The notes beneath the pieces are model-generated. The model saw only the letters and a list, made by a program, of their open reading frames with translations. It was not told the origin of the DNA and did not search any database. A stretch of 64,000 bases of DNA from Methylobacterium sp. J-070 (GTDB lineage Bacteria > Pseudomonadota > Alphaproteobacteria > Rhizobiales > Beijerinckiaceae). Positions 39,643 through 49,529 of this stretch are shown one piece after another (position 1 is the first letter of the stretch; each line of letters starts with the position of its first letter). The stretch covers positions 92,961-156,960 of the forward strand of contig NZ_JAKSXX010000110.1 in NCBI RefSeq assembly GCF_022829385.1, in the 5' to 3' direction. Position numbers and translations under genes: made by a program.

Positions 39643-42600
39643 ATGACCGTCGAGACCGCCGCCGCCAGTCCCAAGAAGGTCGGCCCGGGCGATCAGGTGA
39701 TCCTGGTCGACGGCTCGTCGTTCATCTTCCGGGCCTATTTCCAGTCGATCAACCAGGATCAGAAGTACAATTCGCGGCCCTCCGACGGACTGCCCACCGG
39801 CGCCGTGCGGCTGTTCTGCACGAAGATCGCCCAGTTCCTCCAAGAGGGCGCCGCCGGCACGATGCCGTCCCATCTCGGCATCGTCTTCGACAAGTCCGAG
39901 GGCTCGTTCCGCAAGGAGATGTTCCCCGACTACAAGGGCCACCGCCCCGATGCCCCGGACGACCTCAAGCGCCAGATGCCGCTGATGCGCGACGCGGTGC
40001 GGGCCTTCGGCCTGCATGCCGTGGAGCTGGAGCGCTACGAGGCCGACGACCTCATCGCCACCTATACCCGCCAGGCCGAGGCGCGGGGCGCGGGCGTCAT
40101 CATCGTCTCCTCCGACAAGGACCTGATGCAGCTCGTCGGGCCGCAGGTGCGGTTCTACGATTTCGAGTCCGGCGCCAAGGGCAAGGCCGGCTACCGGCCC
40201 GAGCGCAACCTCGACGTCGACGCCATCGTCGCCAAGTGGGAGGGCCTGCAGCCGAACCAGATCGGCGACGCCCTGGCGCTGATCGGCGATACCTCCGACA
40301 ACGTGCCGGGCGTGCCGGGCATCGGCCTGAAGACCGCAGCGGCGCTGATCAAGGAGTTCGGCAGCCTGGAGGCGCTGCTGGAGCGGGCGGGCGAGATCAA
40401 GCAGCCCAAGCGCCGGGAGACCCTGCTGGCCAACGTCGACCAGGCCAAGCTTTCGCGCAGGCTGGTGGCGCTGATGGAGGACGTGCCGGTCCCGGTGGCG
40501 CTGGACGAGCTGACGGTCCCCAAGCCCGATCCCGAAAAACTCGTCGGCTTCCTGAAGGCGATGGAATTCAACACGCTCACCCGCCGCATCGCCCAGATGC
40601 TGCACGTGGATCCGGAAGCGGTGAAGCCCGATCCGCGGCTCCTGCCGGGCGCCCGTCCCCATGGCTACGCCAACGGCGCGGGCGGCAGCGACGCGGTGCC
40701 GTTCTTCGGCGACAGCGTTCCGCAGGATCCCGAGACCGCGGCGGCCGGGACCGAGCGGCCGCCGGGCGCCGCCCCGCCCGAGGGCGGCGAGATCGACCCC
40801 TTCGCCGATCTCGACCTGCCGGACGCGCCGGCCAAGCCCCGGGCGCCGGTCGAGGCGACCCCCGGCAACGTGGTGGCGGCGCGCGCCGCCGAGGCGGTGG
40901 CGCCCTTCGACACCGCCGCCTACGAGACCGTCGCCAGCCTGGAGCAGCTCGACGCCTGGATTGCCGAGGCCGAGGAGGCCGGGGTGATCGCGGTCGACAC
41001 CGAGACCGACGCCCTCGACGCCCACAGGGCCGGCCTCGTCGGCGTCTCTCTGGCGGTGTCCACCGGCCGGGCCTGCTACATCCCGCTGGCGCATCTCCAG
41101 GCCGCCAAGGTGCAGGCCGACGCCACCGACCTGTTCGGGGAGGGCGCCGCGGCCTCGGACGTCGCCGAGCCGGTGCCGGGCCAGATCCCGCTGGACCAGG
41201 CGATCGCCCGGCTGAAGCCGCTCCTGGAGAACCCGGGCGTGTTGAAGGTCGGCCAGAACCTGAAATACGACTGGGTCGTGCTCGCCCGCTACGGCATCGA
41301 GATCGCGCCGTTCGACGACACGATGCTGATCTCCTACGTGCTCGACGCCGGCAAGGGCGGCCACGGCATGGACGAGCTCGCCCGCCGCCATCTCGGCCAC
41401 CAGCCGATCACCTTCTCGGACGTGGCCGGCACCGGCCGCAACAAGGTCAGCTTCGACCGGGTCGCCATCGACAAGGCCACCGCCTACGCGGCCGAGGACG
41501 CGGACGTGACGCTGCGCCTGTGGCGGATGATGAAGCCGCGCCTCGTGGCCGAGCACCGGGTGGCGGTCTACGAGACCCTGGAGCGGCCGCTGCTGCCGGT
41601 GATCGCCCGGATGGAGCAGCGCGGCATCCGGGTCGACCGGGAGATGCTGAGCCGGCTCTCGGGCGACTTCTCGCAGATCCTGGTGCGCCTGGAGGAGGAG
41701 ATCCAGGAGGATGCCGGGGAGAAGTTCTCCGTCGGCTCGCCGAAGCAGATCGGCGACATCCTGTTCGGCAAGATGGGCCTGCCGGGGGCCAAGAAGACCC
41801 CCTCGGGCCAGTGGGCGACGCCCGCGACCCTGCTGGAGGAACTGGCCCAGGCCGGGCACGAACTCCCCAAAAAGATCCTGGAGTGGCGGCAGCTCTCGAA
41901 GCTGAAATCCACCTACACCGACTCGCTCCAGACCCACGCCGACCGCGAGACCGCCCGGGTCCACACCTCGTTCTCGCTGGCGGCGACCACCACCGGGCGG
42001 CTGTCCTCCTCCGAGCCGAACCTGCAGAACATCCCGATCCGCACCGAGGAGGGCCGGCGCATCCGCCGGGCCTTCGTGGCGGCGCCCGGCAACCGGCTGA
42101 TCTCGGCGGATTACTCGCAGATCGAATTGCGGCTGCTCGCCCACATGGCCGACATCCCGGAACTCCGGAAGGCGTTCGAGGACGGGATCGACATCCACGC
42201 GGCGACAGCTAGCGCGATGTTCGGCGTGCCGCTCAAGGAGATGACCGCCGACCTGCGGCGCCGGGCCAAGACCATCAATTTCGGCATCATCTACGGCATC
42301 TCGGCCTTCGGGCTGGCCGACCGGCTCGGCATCGGCCGCGAGGAGGCCTCGGCGTTCATCAAGCAGTATTTCGAGCAGTTCCCGGGGATCCGCGACTACA
42401 TCGACACGACCAAGCGCAGCTGCCGCGACAAGGGCTACGTCACCACCCTGTTCGGCCGGGTCTGCCACTACCCGCAGATCCGCTCCAACAACCCGTCCGA
42501 GCGCGCCAGCGTCGAGCGGCAGGCGATCAACGCGCCGATCCAGGGCTCGGCCGCCGACATCATCCGCCGGGCCATGACCCGGATGGAGCCGGCCCTGGCC

Positions 42601-42795
42601 GCCAGGAAGCTCGGCGCCCGGATGCTGCTGCAGGTGCACGACGAGCTGGTCTTCGAGGTCGCCGAGGACGAGGTGGAGACGGCGATCCCGGTGATCGCCT
42701 CGGTGATGGAGGAGGCGCCGGCTCCCGCGCTGACCTTACGCGTGCCGCTGGTGGTGGAGGCCAAGGCGGCGGGGAACTGGCAGGAGGCGCATTGA
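39643..42795 (+). CDS. polA: DNA polymerase I
   Basis: A 1050-residue polymerase with three parts. The 5' nuclease domain comes first (LVDGSSFIFRAYF, KSEGSFRKEMFPDYK, GIGLKTAAALIKEFG). A 3'-5' proofreading domain follows from about residue 440 with its acidic residues intact (VDTETDALDA, LKYDWVVLARYG, YAAEDADVTL). The polymerase domain then shows motif A (ISADYSQIELRLLAHM, about 820), motif B (RRRAKTINFGIIYG, about 872) and motif C (VHDELVFEV, about 998). It fills gaps in repair and Okazaki maturation. A proline/alanine-rich linker (about 350-420) makes it longer than the E. coli enzyme (928). It follows the repair genes on the same strand. Confidence 0.97.
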   Translation: MTVETAAASPKKVGPGDQVILVDGSSFIFRAYFQSINQDQKYNSRPSDGLPTGAVRLFCTKIAQFLQEGAAGTMPSHLGIVFDKSEGSFRKEMFPDYKGHRPDAPDDLKRQMPLMRDAVRAFGLHAVELERYEADDLIATYTRQAEARGAGVIIVSSDKDLMQLVGPQVRFYDFESGAKGKAGYRPERNLDVDAIVAKWEGLQPNQIGDALALIGDTSDNVPGVPGIGLKTAAALIKEFGSLEALLERAGEIKQPKRRETLLANVDQAKLSRRLVALMEDVPVPVALDELTVPKPDPEKLVGFLKAMEFNTLTRRIAQMLHVDPEAVKPDPRLLPGARPHGYANGAGGSDAVPFFGDSVPQDPETAAAGTERPPGAAPPEGGEIDPFADLDLPDAPAKPRAPVEATPGNVVAARAAEAVAPFDTAAYETVASLEQLDAWIAEAEEAGVIAVDTETDALDAHRAGLVGVSLAVSTGRACYIPLAHLQAAKVQADATDLFGEGAAASDVAEPVPGQIPLDQAIARLKPLLENPGVLKVGQNLKYDWVVLARYGIEIAPFDDTMLISYVLDAGKGGHGMDELARRHLGHQPITFSDVAGTGRNKVSFDRVAIDKATAYAAEDADVTLRLWRMMKPRLVAEHRVAVYETLERPLLPVIARMEQRGIRVDREMLSRLSGDFSQILVRLEEEIQEDAGEKFSVGSPKQIGDILFGKMGLPGAKKTPSGQWATPATLLEELAQAGHELPKKILEWRQLSKLKSTYTDSLQTHADRETARVHTSFSLAATTTGRLSSSEPNLQNIPIRTEEGRRIRRAFVAAPGNRLISADYSQIELRLLAHMADIPELRKAFEDGIDIHAATASAMFGVPLKEMTADLRRRAKTINFGIIYGISAFGLADRLGIGREEASAFIKQYFEQFPGIRDYIDTTKRSCRDKGYVTTLFGRVCHYPQIRSNNPSERASVERQAINAPIQGSAADIIRRAMTRMEPALAARKLGARMLLQVHDELVFEVAEDEVETAIPVIASVMEEAPAPALTLRVPLVVEAKAAGNWQEAH

Positions 42796-43131
42796 GGGCG
42801 CGGCTGTCGCGCTCGACGCGTGCCCGGTTCCGGCCGGGTGCCCGCGACGCTTCGCTCTGCGGACATGCCGTCCCGCCCTGTTCACGAGGTGCCGCGCAGC
42901 CGCCACTGAGGCGGGTTCCGGGGTTTCGGGCAACGTCCGACGGACGCCGGCACCAATCCCGTCCGAGGCGCCGCCCACCGGGCCGTCGGCCGGTCCCTCG
43001 GCTCCGGTTCGAGAGCCTTGCGAGACTTCAACCGACCGGGTCGGCCCGACCCCAGGCAATGTGCGCGACGGCTTGACCGCGCGGCCGGTCCGGGCCTGAA
43101 CAGGATCAAACCGAACGGGAGGACGACCGTG
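42796..43131. other. intergenic region, no gene recognised
   Basis: A 336-bp gap between polA and the quinone oxidoreductase gene. Open frames on both strands look like shadows. No RNA gene, repeat or clear hairpin was recognised. Confidence 0.45.
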
Positions 43132-44106
43132 ATGCGGGCGCTGCTGTGCACGAAGCTCGAAGGGCCGGAACACCTCGCGATCGTGGACCTGCCCGATCCG
43201 GTCCCGGGGCCCGGGCAGGCGCTGGTGCGGATCCGGCTCGCGGCCCTCAACTTCTTCGACACGCTGATCGTGGCCGGGCGCTATCAGGTGAAGCCGCCGC
43301 TGCCGTTCTCGCCGGGCGGCGAGGGCGTCGGCGTGGTCGAGGCCCTGGGGGAGGGGGCCGCGGGCGTCGCGGTCGGCGACAGGGTCATCGTCCATGCCGG
43401 CCACGGCTGCTGTGCCGAGCGGATCGCCGTCGATGCCGCCCGGCTCACGCCGGTGCCGGACGGGGTGCCGGACGAACAGGCGGCCGGGCTCACCATCACC
43501 TACGGCACGTCGCTCCACGCGCTCGCCAACCGGGCGCGCCTGAGGCCCGGCGAGTGGCTCGCCGTGCTCGGCGCCTCCGGGGGCGTCGGTCTCGCCGCCG
43601 TGGAACTGGGGCGGCTGATGGGCGCCCGGGTGATCGCCTGCGCCTCCTCGGAGGCGAAGCTCGCCGTCGCCCGCGCCCACGGGGCCGAGGCGGGCCTCGT
43701 GTACGATCCCGCGACCCTCAAGGACGCGCTGCGCCAGATCACCGGCCCCGGCGGGGTCGACGTGGTCTACGACGCGGTCGGCGACGCCTACGCGGAGCCG
43801 GCCCTGCGGGCGCTCGGCTGGCGCGGACGCTACCTGGTCATCGGCTTCGCGGCGGGCGGCATCCCGCGGCTGCCGCTCAACCTGATGCTCCTGAAGGAAC
43901 TCGACGTGCAGGGCGTCCACTGGGGCGCCTTCCTCGACCGCGATCCGGAGGCGCACCGGGCCGACCAGCGCCGGCTCCTCGATTGGGTCGCCGCGGGCAA
44001 GCTCACCGCGCAGGTGCACGGCGTCTACCCGCTGGCTGCGTTCCCCGAGGCCTTCGGCCTGCTGACCCGGCGGGCCGCGGTGGGCAAGGTGCTCCTGCAG
44101 CCCTGA
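43132..44106 (+). CDS. NADPH:quinone oxidoreductase family protein (MDR superfamily)
   Basis: A 324-residue zinc-independent medium-chain dehydrogenase/reductase. GGGAGGA precedes ATG 43132. The N-terminal catalytic domain has AALNFFDTLIVAGRYQ and FSPGGEGVGVVEALGEG. The nucleotide-binding motif is AVLGASGGVGLAAVELG, followed by GVDVVYDAVGDAYAEPALRALG. The pattern is that of quinone oxidoreductases and crotonyl-CoA-type relatives of the QOR branch. The usual zinc cysteines are absent. It likely reduces quinones or enones with NADPH. The gene stands alone. Confidence 0.88.
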   Translation: MRALLCTKLEGPEHLAIVDLPDPVPGPGQALVRIRLAALNFFDTLIVAGRYQVKPPLPFSPGGEGVGVVEALGEGAAGVAVGDRVIVHAGHGCCAERIAVDAARLTPVPDGVPDEQAAGLTITYGTSLHALANRARLRPGEWLAVLGASGGVGLAAVELGRLMGARVIACASSEAKLAVARAHGAEAGLVYDPATLKDALRQITGPGGVDVVYDAVGDAYAEPALRALGWRGRYLVIGFAAGGIPRLPLNLMLLKELDVQGVHWGAFLDRDPEAHRADQRRLLDWVAAGKLTAQVHGVYPLAAFPEAFGLLTRRAAVGKVLLQP

Positions 44107-44232
44107 ACCGGCGACCCATGCGCGCGATGCCGGACTGCAACGCGAAATTATCCGGACGAAAAGTGCCGTCTTAAGGCTGAACATCGGCGACGCGTGTAAT
44201 CTCCGTCATGACGAATCATGGTGGTGAGCACG

Positions 44233-45914
44233 ATGAGTTTCAAGAGAAATATAACTTTCCGACTGGTAATGCCGTCATTAATCGGATTTATTCTGTTTTT
44301 GATCAGTTCTGTCGGGAATTTGATACAAATCCACGCGATCAACGATTCCGCCGTCGAGACCCGGGACGTCTGGATGGTGAAAGACGCCAAGCTCAACGAG
44401 ATTCAATTTCTGGTTTTGCGCTACCATACCACAACGATCCGCAAAGTGGTCGCGGTGGATGAGGGCGAGAACCGGGACCTCGACGGCGAGTTCGTCGAGA
44501 TGGATCGGATCATCCCGGAACGGTTCGGCCAATACCGGGCTCTGGTCGGGTCGCCCCGCGAGACCGCGCTGTGGGACATGCTCGAGGGCCGCTGGAAGGC
44601 CTATCTGGCGGCGCGCGCGGCGATCATGGCCGCTCTCGCCCGCGGGGACCGGACAGCGGCCCGCGGCGCCATTGCGCCGGCGCGTCCGCCGCTGGTGGCG
44701 ACCTTCGAGGCCCTGGGAGACCTGGCGAAGGTGAACGCCGAGGGTACGAATGCCTCGGTCCGGCGCGCCGAGGAGGCGTTCCGGACGGCCTGGTGGGTCA
44801 CCGTCGCGCTGTCGATCGCCGGCGTGGTCACGACCGGCGCCGCTGTCTGGTGGGTCTGGCGCCACGTGGCGTGGCCGATCCGGTCCATGGCCGCCGTCAT
44901 GCGGCGGCTCGCCGCCGACGACCTCGATGTCGTGGTCGCCGGTTCCGAGCGCCAAGACGAGGTCGGTGCCATGGCGGCCTCCGTCCAGGTCTTCAAGGAC
45001 GGCCTGATCCGGGCCCGGACCCTCGAAGGCGAAGCCGCGCGGTCCCGCGCCAGTGCCGAGGCGCAGCGCCGGAGCGGCATGCACCAGATCGCCGACGCCT
45101 TCGAGGGCGCGGTCGGCGGCATCATCGGCACGGTGTCGGCGGCCGCCGCCCGCCTGCAGGGCACGGCGACGACCATGACGGACGCGGCCTCCGGCACCAC
45201 CGACCGGTCCATGCGGGTGGCCAGCGCGGCCGAACTGGCCGCCGCCAACGTCAACACCGCGGCGGCGGCGGCCGAGCAGCTCGGCGCCTCGGTCCAGGAG
45301 ATCGGCCGTCAGGTCTCGAATTCGGCCACGCTCACCCAGGCCGCCGTCGCGGACGCGGAGGCCACCGCCCATCTGGTGCAGGATCTCAGCGGGGCGGCGG
45401 CCCGGATCGGCAACGTCGTGACCCTGATCTCGACCATCGCCGAGCAGACGAACCTCCTGGCGCTGAACGCCACCATCGAGGCGGCCCGGGCCGGCGACGC
45501 CGGCCGTGGCTTCGCCGTGGTGGCGGCCGAGGTGAAGGAACTGGCGGGCCAGACCGCGCGGGCGACCGAGGAGATCGGCGGCCACGTCGCGCAGATCCAG
45601 GCCTCAACCGGCGATGCCGTGTCGGCCATCGGCCGCATCGGCGGCCGGATCCAGGACATCAGCACCGTGGCGACCCGGATCGCCGGCGCGGTCGAGCAGC
45701 AGGGCACCGCGACGCGGGAGATCGTCCGCAACGTCACGCAGGCCGCGCAGGGTGCGGGCGAGGTCACCACCAACATCGCCGGCGTGGCCGGCGCCGCGAA
45801 GGAGACCGGAGCGGCGGCGGAGCAGGTCCTCACCGCCGCCTCGGAGCTGTCGCTCCATTCCGAGCATCTCAAGGCCGAGGTGACGCGCTTCCCGCGACCG
45901 TGCGGGCGGCCTGA
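44233..45914 (+). CDS. methyl-accepting chemotaxis protein (frameshifted at the very end)
   Basis: A transmembrane chemoreceptor of about 560 residues: an N-terminal helix ([18 protein letters not shown]), a periplasmic ligand domain to about 190, a second helix ([17 protein letters not shown]), a HAMP segment and the cytoplasmic signalling region with the conserved tip [20 protein letters not shown]. The expected ending VTRFLATVRAA-stop is broken: one base seems to be missing at 45892-45893, so the literal frame runs on to 46287, antisense to the kinase gene, adding about 120 junk residues. The stop at 45912-45914 lies in a palindrome shared with the convergent gene, supporting it as the original end. 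The first 180 bases are markedly AT-richer. Start 44218 is an alternative. Confidence 0.85.
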
Positions 45915-45944
45915 ACCGGCCGGGCCGCCCGCGGGGCCGGCTCA
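45912..45944. terminator. bidirectional terminator-like hairpin spanning two convergent stops
   Basis: TGA-A-CCGGCC (45912-45921) pairs with GGCCGG-C-TCA (45935-45944): ten positions with one mismatch and a 13-base loop. It holds the chemoreceptor stop of the unshifted frame on one strand and the PfkB kinase stop on the other. Confidence 0.5.
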
Positions 45945-46955
45945 GAGCAGCCCGTGCGCCTTCGCGAGGCTGACGAGGTCGGCCTGCGGGCGGGCGCCGA
46001 TGTGCTGGATCACCTCGGCGGCCGCGAGCGTGCCCAGGCGCGCGCTGGTGACGTTGTCGAGACCCCGGGCGTGCCCGGCCAGGAACCCGGCGGCGAACAG
46101 GTCGCCGGCCCCCGTCGTGTCGACCACCGTCTCCACCGGGCTCGCCGCGACGGCGCGGACCTCCCCGCCCTGCACCACCAGGGCGCCGTCGGCCGAGCGG
46201 GTCACGAGGCCGAGCAGGTGCCGGCCCCGGGCGTTGCGCTCGTCGCGCAGGGCCGCCACGGCGGCCTCGGGATCGTCGGTCTGGTAGAGGCTCTGGAGCT
46301 CGCCGATGTTGGCGAACAGGATGTCGATGCTGCCGTCGCGGATGAGGCCCAGGAATTCGTCGCGGTAGCGGCCGACGCAGAACGCGTCCGACAGGGTCAG
46401 CGCGACGGCGTTGCCGGCCTGATGGGCGACCTGGGCCGCCTTGCGGAACGCGTCCTTGGCGGCGGGCGGATCCCAGAGGTAGCCTTCGAGGTAGACGACC
46501 CGGGCGGAGCTCACGAGCGCGGGCTCGACATCGGCGGGGGACAGCCCCTGGCAGGCGCCGAGATAGGTGCTCATGGTGCGCTCGCCGTCCGGCGTCACCA
46601 GGATGAGGCAGCGGGCCGTGGCCGGCCCCTCGCTCGCCGCCGGAACGGTGAAGCCGACGCCGGTGGCCTTCAGGTCGTGGCTGAACTGGCCGCCGAGCGC
46701 GTCGTCCCGGACCTTGCCGACGAAACCGGTCCGGGCGCCGAGCAGGGCCGCGCCGACCGCCGTGTTGGCGCCGGAGCCCCCCGACACGATCGTCCCCGGC
46801 CCCATGGCGTGGAACAGCGTCTCGGCCCGCGCCTCGTCGATGAGCTGCATGGCGCCCTTGGCGACGCCCTGCTCGGCCAGGAAGGCGTCGTCCGCGCGGG
46901 CGATCACGTCGACGATGGCGTTGCCGAGCACGAGGAGATCGAGGGAGGTTGTCAT
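45942..46955 (-). CDS. PfkB-family carbohydrate/adenosine kinase
   Basis: A 337-residue kinase with the PfkB fold. The start is [19 protein letters not shown]. Substrate contacts lie around [22 protein letters not shown] is cut to [15 protein letters not shown], and the C-terminal signature [14 protein letters not shown] holds the catalytic Asp. Its closest annotated type is adenosine kinase, which phosphorylates adenosine to AMP and salvages adenosine released by methylation reactions. Other PfkB sugars are possible. It is convergent with the chemoreceptor gene. Confidence 0.88.
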   Translation of the reverse strand: MTTSLDLLVLGNAIVDVIARADDAFLAEQGVAKGAMQLIDEARAETLFHAMGPGTIVSGGSGANTAVGAALLGARTGFVGKVRDDALGGQFSHDLKATGVGFTVPAASEGPATARCLILVTPDGERTMSTYLGACQGLSPADVEPALVSSARVVYLEGYLWDPPAAKDAFRKAAQVAHQAGNAVALTLSDAFCVGRYRDEFLGLIRDGSIDILFANIGELQSLYQTDDPEAAVAALRDERNARGRHLLGLVTRSADGALVVQGGEVRAVAASPVETVVDTTGAGDLFAAGFLAGHARGLDNVTSARLGTLAAAEVIQHIGARPQADLVSLAKAHGLL

Positions 46956-47007
46956 GCGGGCGTCCTGGTTCGCGTTCGCGCCGCTGTGGCATCCGCCTCG
47001 GATCCGA

Positions 47008-47586
47008 TCAAGCCGCGGGCTCTGCGGGGGGCGGCAGATCGGCGAACAGTTCGGCGACCGGCAGGGTCAGTCCGGGTGGGCTCAGATCGAGACGTCCCTC
47101 GGTCGCGATACGGGTCTCGATCAAGCCGCCTTCGCCGCGACGATAATGAATGACGATGCGGTTGACCGGATCGAGGATCAGATAGTGGCATAGGCTCGTG
47201 ACCCGGAAATAGCCGATCAGCTTGGTTCCGGTATCGACGGACTTGGTTCCCGGCGAGAGCACCTCCACAACGATGACCGGGTCCGGTACCTCGACCGCGT
47301 CGAGGTCGATCGGCGGCCCGCCATAGACGAGGGCGTCCGGCTCGAACGTCGTCGTCGCATCGATGCGGACCGTCATCCCGTCCGGCATCATGTGGCAGGA
47401 GAGCCCGGCCTGCTCGATCGCCCGATTCAGGGCTGTCTGAGCCGCGTACTTCACCAAGCCGTGCCGCGCCCGCTCCGGCGACATCGCGAAGACTTCGCCG
47501 TCGACCAGCTCGTAGCGCCCCGGTCGGCCCGCGGCCCAGACCAGGAACTCGTCGACCGTCATCCGGGGCTTCGGCTGTGCGACCAT
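47008..47586 (-). CDS. Uma2-family (DUF820) putative endonuclease-fold protein
   Basis: A 192-residue protein of the Uma2/DUF820 family, with a PD-(D/E)XK nuclease-like core. The motifs visible are MTVDEFLVWAAGRPGRYELVDG (cut here to VDEFLVWAAGRPGRYELVDG), FEPDALVYGG with the conserved Asp, and PVIVVEVLSPGTKSVDTGTK with Glu-x-Leu-Ser and Lys. The catalytic pattern appears intact. The family is very abundant in cyanobacteria and scattered elsewhere with no established role. ATG 47586 opens directly at the conserved start. Confidence 0.87.
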   Translation of the reverse strand: MVAQPKPRMTVDEFLVWAAGRPGRYELVDGEVFAMSPERARHGLVKYAAQTALNRAIEQAGLSCHMMPDGMTVRIDATTTFEPDALVYGGPPIDLDAVEVPDPVIVVEVLSPGTKSVDTGTKLIGYFRVTSLCHYLILDPVNRIVIHYRRGEGGLIETRIATEGRLDLSPPGLTLPVAELFADLPPPAEPAA

Positions 47587-47628
47587 GCCGTGAGGCTAGC
47601 ACGATTCGCGCGAGCGCTGAGGCGCGCC

Positions 47629-49038
47629 TCACCCCGCGATCTTCTCCAGGGCCACGTCGCGGGTGCGGGGGCCGAGCAGCCCGACCAGGAGCCCGGCGGC
47701 CAGCATCGCCGCGGAGATGAACAGGAACACGCCCGGGGTGCCGGTCTCGCGCAGCACGAAGGCGATCACGAAGCCCGTGAAGATCGCCGAGAAGCGGCTC
47801 CAGGAATAGACGAACCCCACCGCCCGGGCCCGGATGCCCGTGGGGAACAGCTCCGCCTGATAGGCGTGGAAGCTGTACGACATGACATTGGAAGCGAGCG
47901 TCAGGCCGATTCCCAGGGCGACGATGGCGCCGACGTCCCGGGTCTGCGCGAAGCTCAGCCCGCAGGCGATGTAGACCAGGGCGGCGGCCACGATGACGTG
48001 CTTGCGCTCGAACCGGTCGGCGATGATGAGCCCGATCAGCGGCCCGACCGGGGCGGCGAGGGCGATCAGCGCCGTGTAGGCGAGGCTCGACGTGATGGTG
48101 ATGCCCTGCGCCACCAGCAGGGTCGGCACCCAGTTGGCGAAGCCGTAGAAGCCGACCGTCTGGAACACGTTGAACCCCGCCATCATCAGCGCCCGACGGC
48201 GGTACGGCGGCACCCACAGGTCGCCGAACGCGCCGCGCCGCTGCACGGGATCCGGTGCGGCCGGCGGCGGCAGGGGGCGGCCGTACTCGGCGGCGATCCG
48301 CCCTTCGAGACGCCGCAGGACCGCCTCCGCCTCCGCGAGCCGCCCGCGCTCGACCAGCCAGCGCGGGCTCTCGGGCAGGCCCGCGCGCATCCACCAGACC
48401 CCGATCGCCGCGGAGGCGCCGATCAGCACGACCCAGCGCCAGCCGTCGATGCCCAGCGGCTGCACCGGGATCAGCAGGTAGGACAGGAACGCCACTACCG
48501 GCACGGCGGTGAAGCCGATGCCCTGGCACAACGCGAAGGCGCGGCCGCGGATCGCCTTCGGCACCAGTTCCGAGAGGTAGCTGCCGATGGTCACCATCTC
48601 CAGGCCGAGCCCGATCCCGGCGATCAGCCGCCAGAGGTTGAGCCCGAACGCCTCGGTCTGGCAGGCCATCACGACGTTGGCGGCCGTGTAGGACAGGAGC
48701 GACCACGTGAAGATCGCCCGGCGGCCGAACCGGTCGGCCAGCCAGCCGCAGAGGAGCGTGCCGATGAACAGGCCGGTGAAGAGCGCCGCGACGAAACTGG
48801 CGACGCCGCTGGCGCCGAACAGCCCGGGGGTGGTCGGCGTGAGGATCCCGGCCTTCACGAGCCCCGGGGCGACGTAGCCGGTGAACAGCAGGTCGTAGAG
48901 TTCGAAGAAGAAGCCGAGGCCGAGCAGAGCCACGAGGCGCCAGATCGTGCGGGTCGGCGGCAGACGGTCGAGGCGGGACAGGATAGCGCCGGGATCGAGG
49001 ATGGCTCCTTGAGGTTCCGCGATCCGTGTCGTCGCCAT
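47629..49038 (-). CDS. MFS transporter (sugar-porter/metabolite:H+ symporter type)
   Basis: A 469-residue, 12-helix carrier starting MATTRIAEPQ. FFFELYDLLFTGYVAPGLV begins helix 1. GWLADRFGRRAIF is the MFS motif A, and GLPESPRWLVERGRLAEAE is the conserved loop 6-7 signature of sugar porters and the niacin/metabolite symporters. The second half repeats it as IADRFERKHV. It probably imports a sugar-like or carboxylate solute with protons; the substrate is unknown. Two upstream in-frame methionines (49056, 49086) are possible starts; GGAGGG lies ten bases before 49038. Confidence 0.87.
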   Translation of the reverse strand: MATTRIAEPQGAILDPGAILSRLDRLPPTRTIWRLVALLGLGFFFELYDLLFTGYVAPGLVKAGILTPTTPGLFGASGVASFVAALFTGLFIGTLLCGWLADRFGRRAIFTWSLLSYTAANVVMACQTEAFGLNLWRLIAGIGLGLEMVTIGSYLSELVPKAIRGRAFALCQGIGFTAVPVVAFLSYLLIPVQPLGIDGWRWVVLIGASAAIGVWWMRAGLPESPRWLVERGRLAEAEAVLRRLEGRIAAEYGRPLPPPAAPDPVQRRGAFGDLWVPPYRRRALMMAGFNVFQTVGFYGFANWVPTLLVAQGITITSSLAYTALIALAAPVGPLIGLIIADRFERKHVIVAAALVYIACGLSFAQTRDVGAIVALGIGLTLASNVMSYSFHAYQAELFPTGIRARAVGFVYSWSRFSAIFTGFVIAFVLRETGTPGVFLFISAAMLAAGLLVGLLGPRTRDVALEKIAG

Positions 49039-49207
49039 CCGCCAACGTCCCTCCATGCCCGATCGTCGCGCCTGTCCGTTGGCCACTGCCGCGGAACCGC
49101 CACGCCTGCAAGAGCGCGATGGCGTACGGTAGCGGCGATCTCATCCGAGTCGGTCCGGGGTCGGACGATCAGGCTGGCGATGAAGGTTGCCTGTACGGTA
49201 CCATCGG

Positions 49208-49529
49208 ATGAGAGTTCGGGAGTTCCTCGACGATCACGGACGGAGCCCTTTCGCCGAATGGTTCGACGATCTGGATGCTCAGGCGGCTGCCAAGCTCGCC
49301 GTCGCTCTGGTGCGGCTGGAACAGGGTAATCTGTCCACCGCCAGGACGGTCGGCGGCGGGGTCGAGGAGTACAGGATCGACCGGGGGCCAGGCGTTCGCC
49401 TCTAATTCGGTCGGGGTAGGAAACACCCTGATCCTTCTGCTCTGTGGCGGGACCAGGCGCCGACAGCAGAGCGACATCACCAAGGCGCGCGGGTATTGGG
49501 CTGCGTACAAGAGCCGCAAGGAGGCGTGA
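49208..49529 (+). pseudogene. HigB/RelE-type toxin gene with a 1-base frameshift
   Basis: The first 65 codons ([20 protein letters not shown], then [14 protein letters not shown]) match HigB-type RelE toxins and end at a TAA (49403-49405). The remainder continues in another frame ([18 protein letters not shown], then [11 protein letters not shown]), which is the normal C-terminus. Deleting one A of the AA at 49404-49405 restores a single reading frame reading [18 protein letters not shown], so one inserted base explains everything. The predicted product lacks its catalytic end. The gene directly precedes the intact antitoxin with overlapping TGATG. It is either a real inactivation or a sequencing error. 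Confidence 0.85.

Noticed and set aside
39547..42639. A 1030-residue open frame antisense to polA
   Set aside because: It is the mirror of a highly biased GC-rich coding sequence, rich in Gly, Arg, His and Gln, with no family resemblance.
45915..46287. C-terminal extension of the chemoreceptor into the kinase gene
   Set aside because: The sequence is the antisense of the PfkB kinase gene and lacks any domain; one restored base gives the normal ending.
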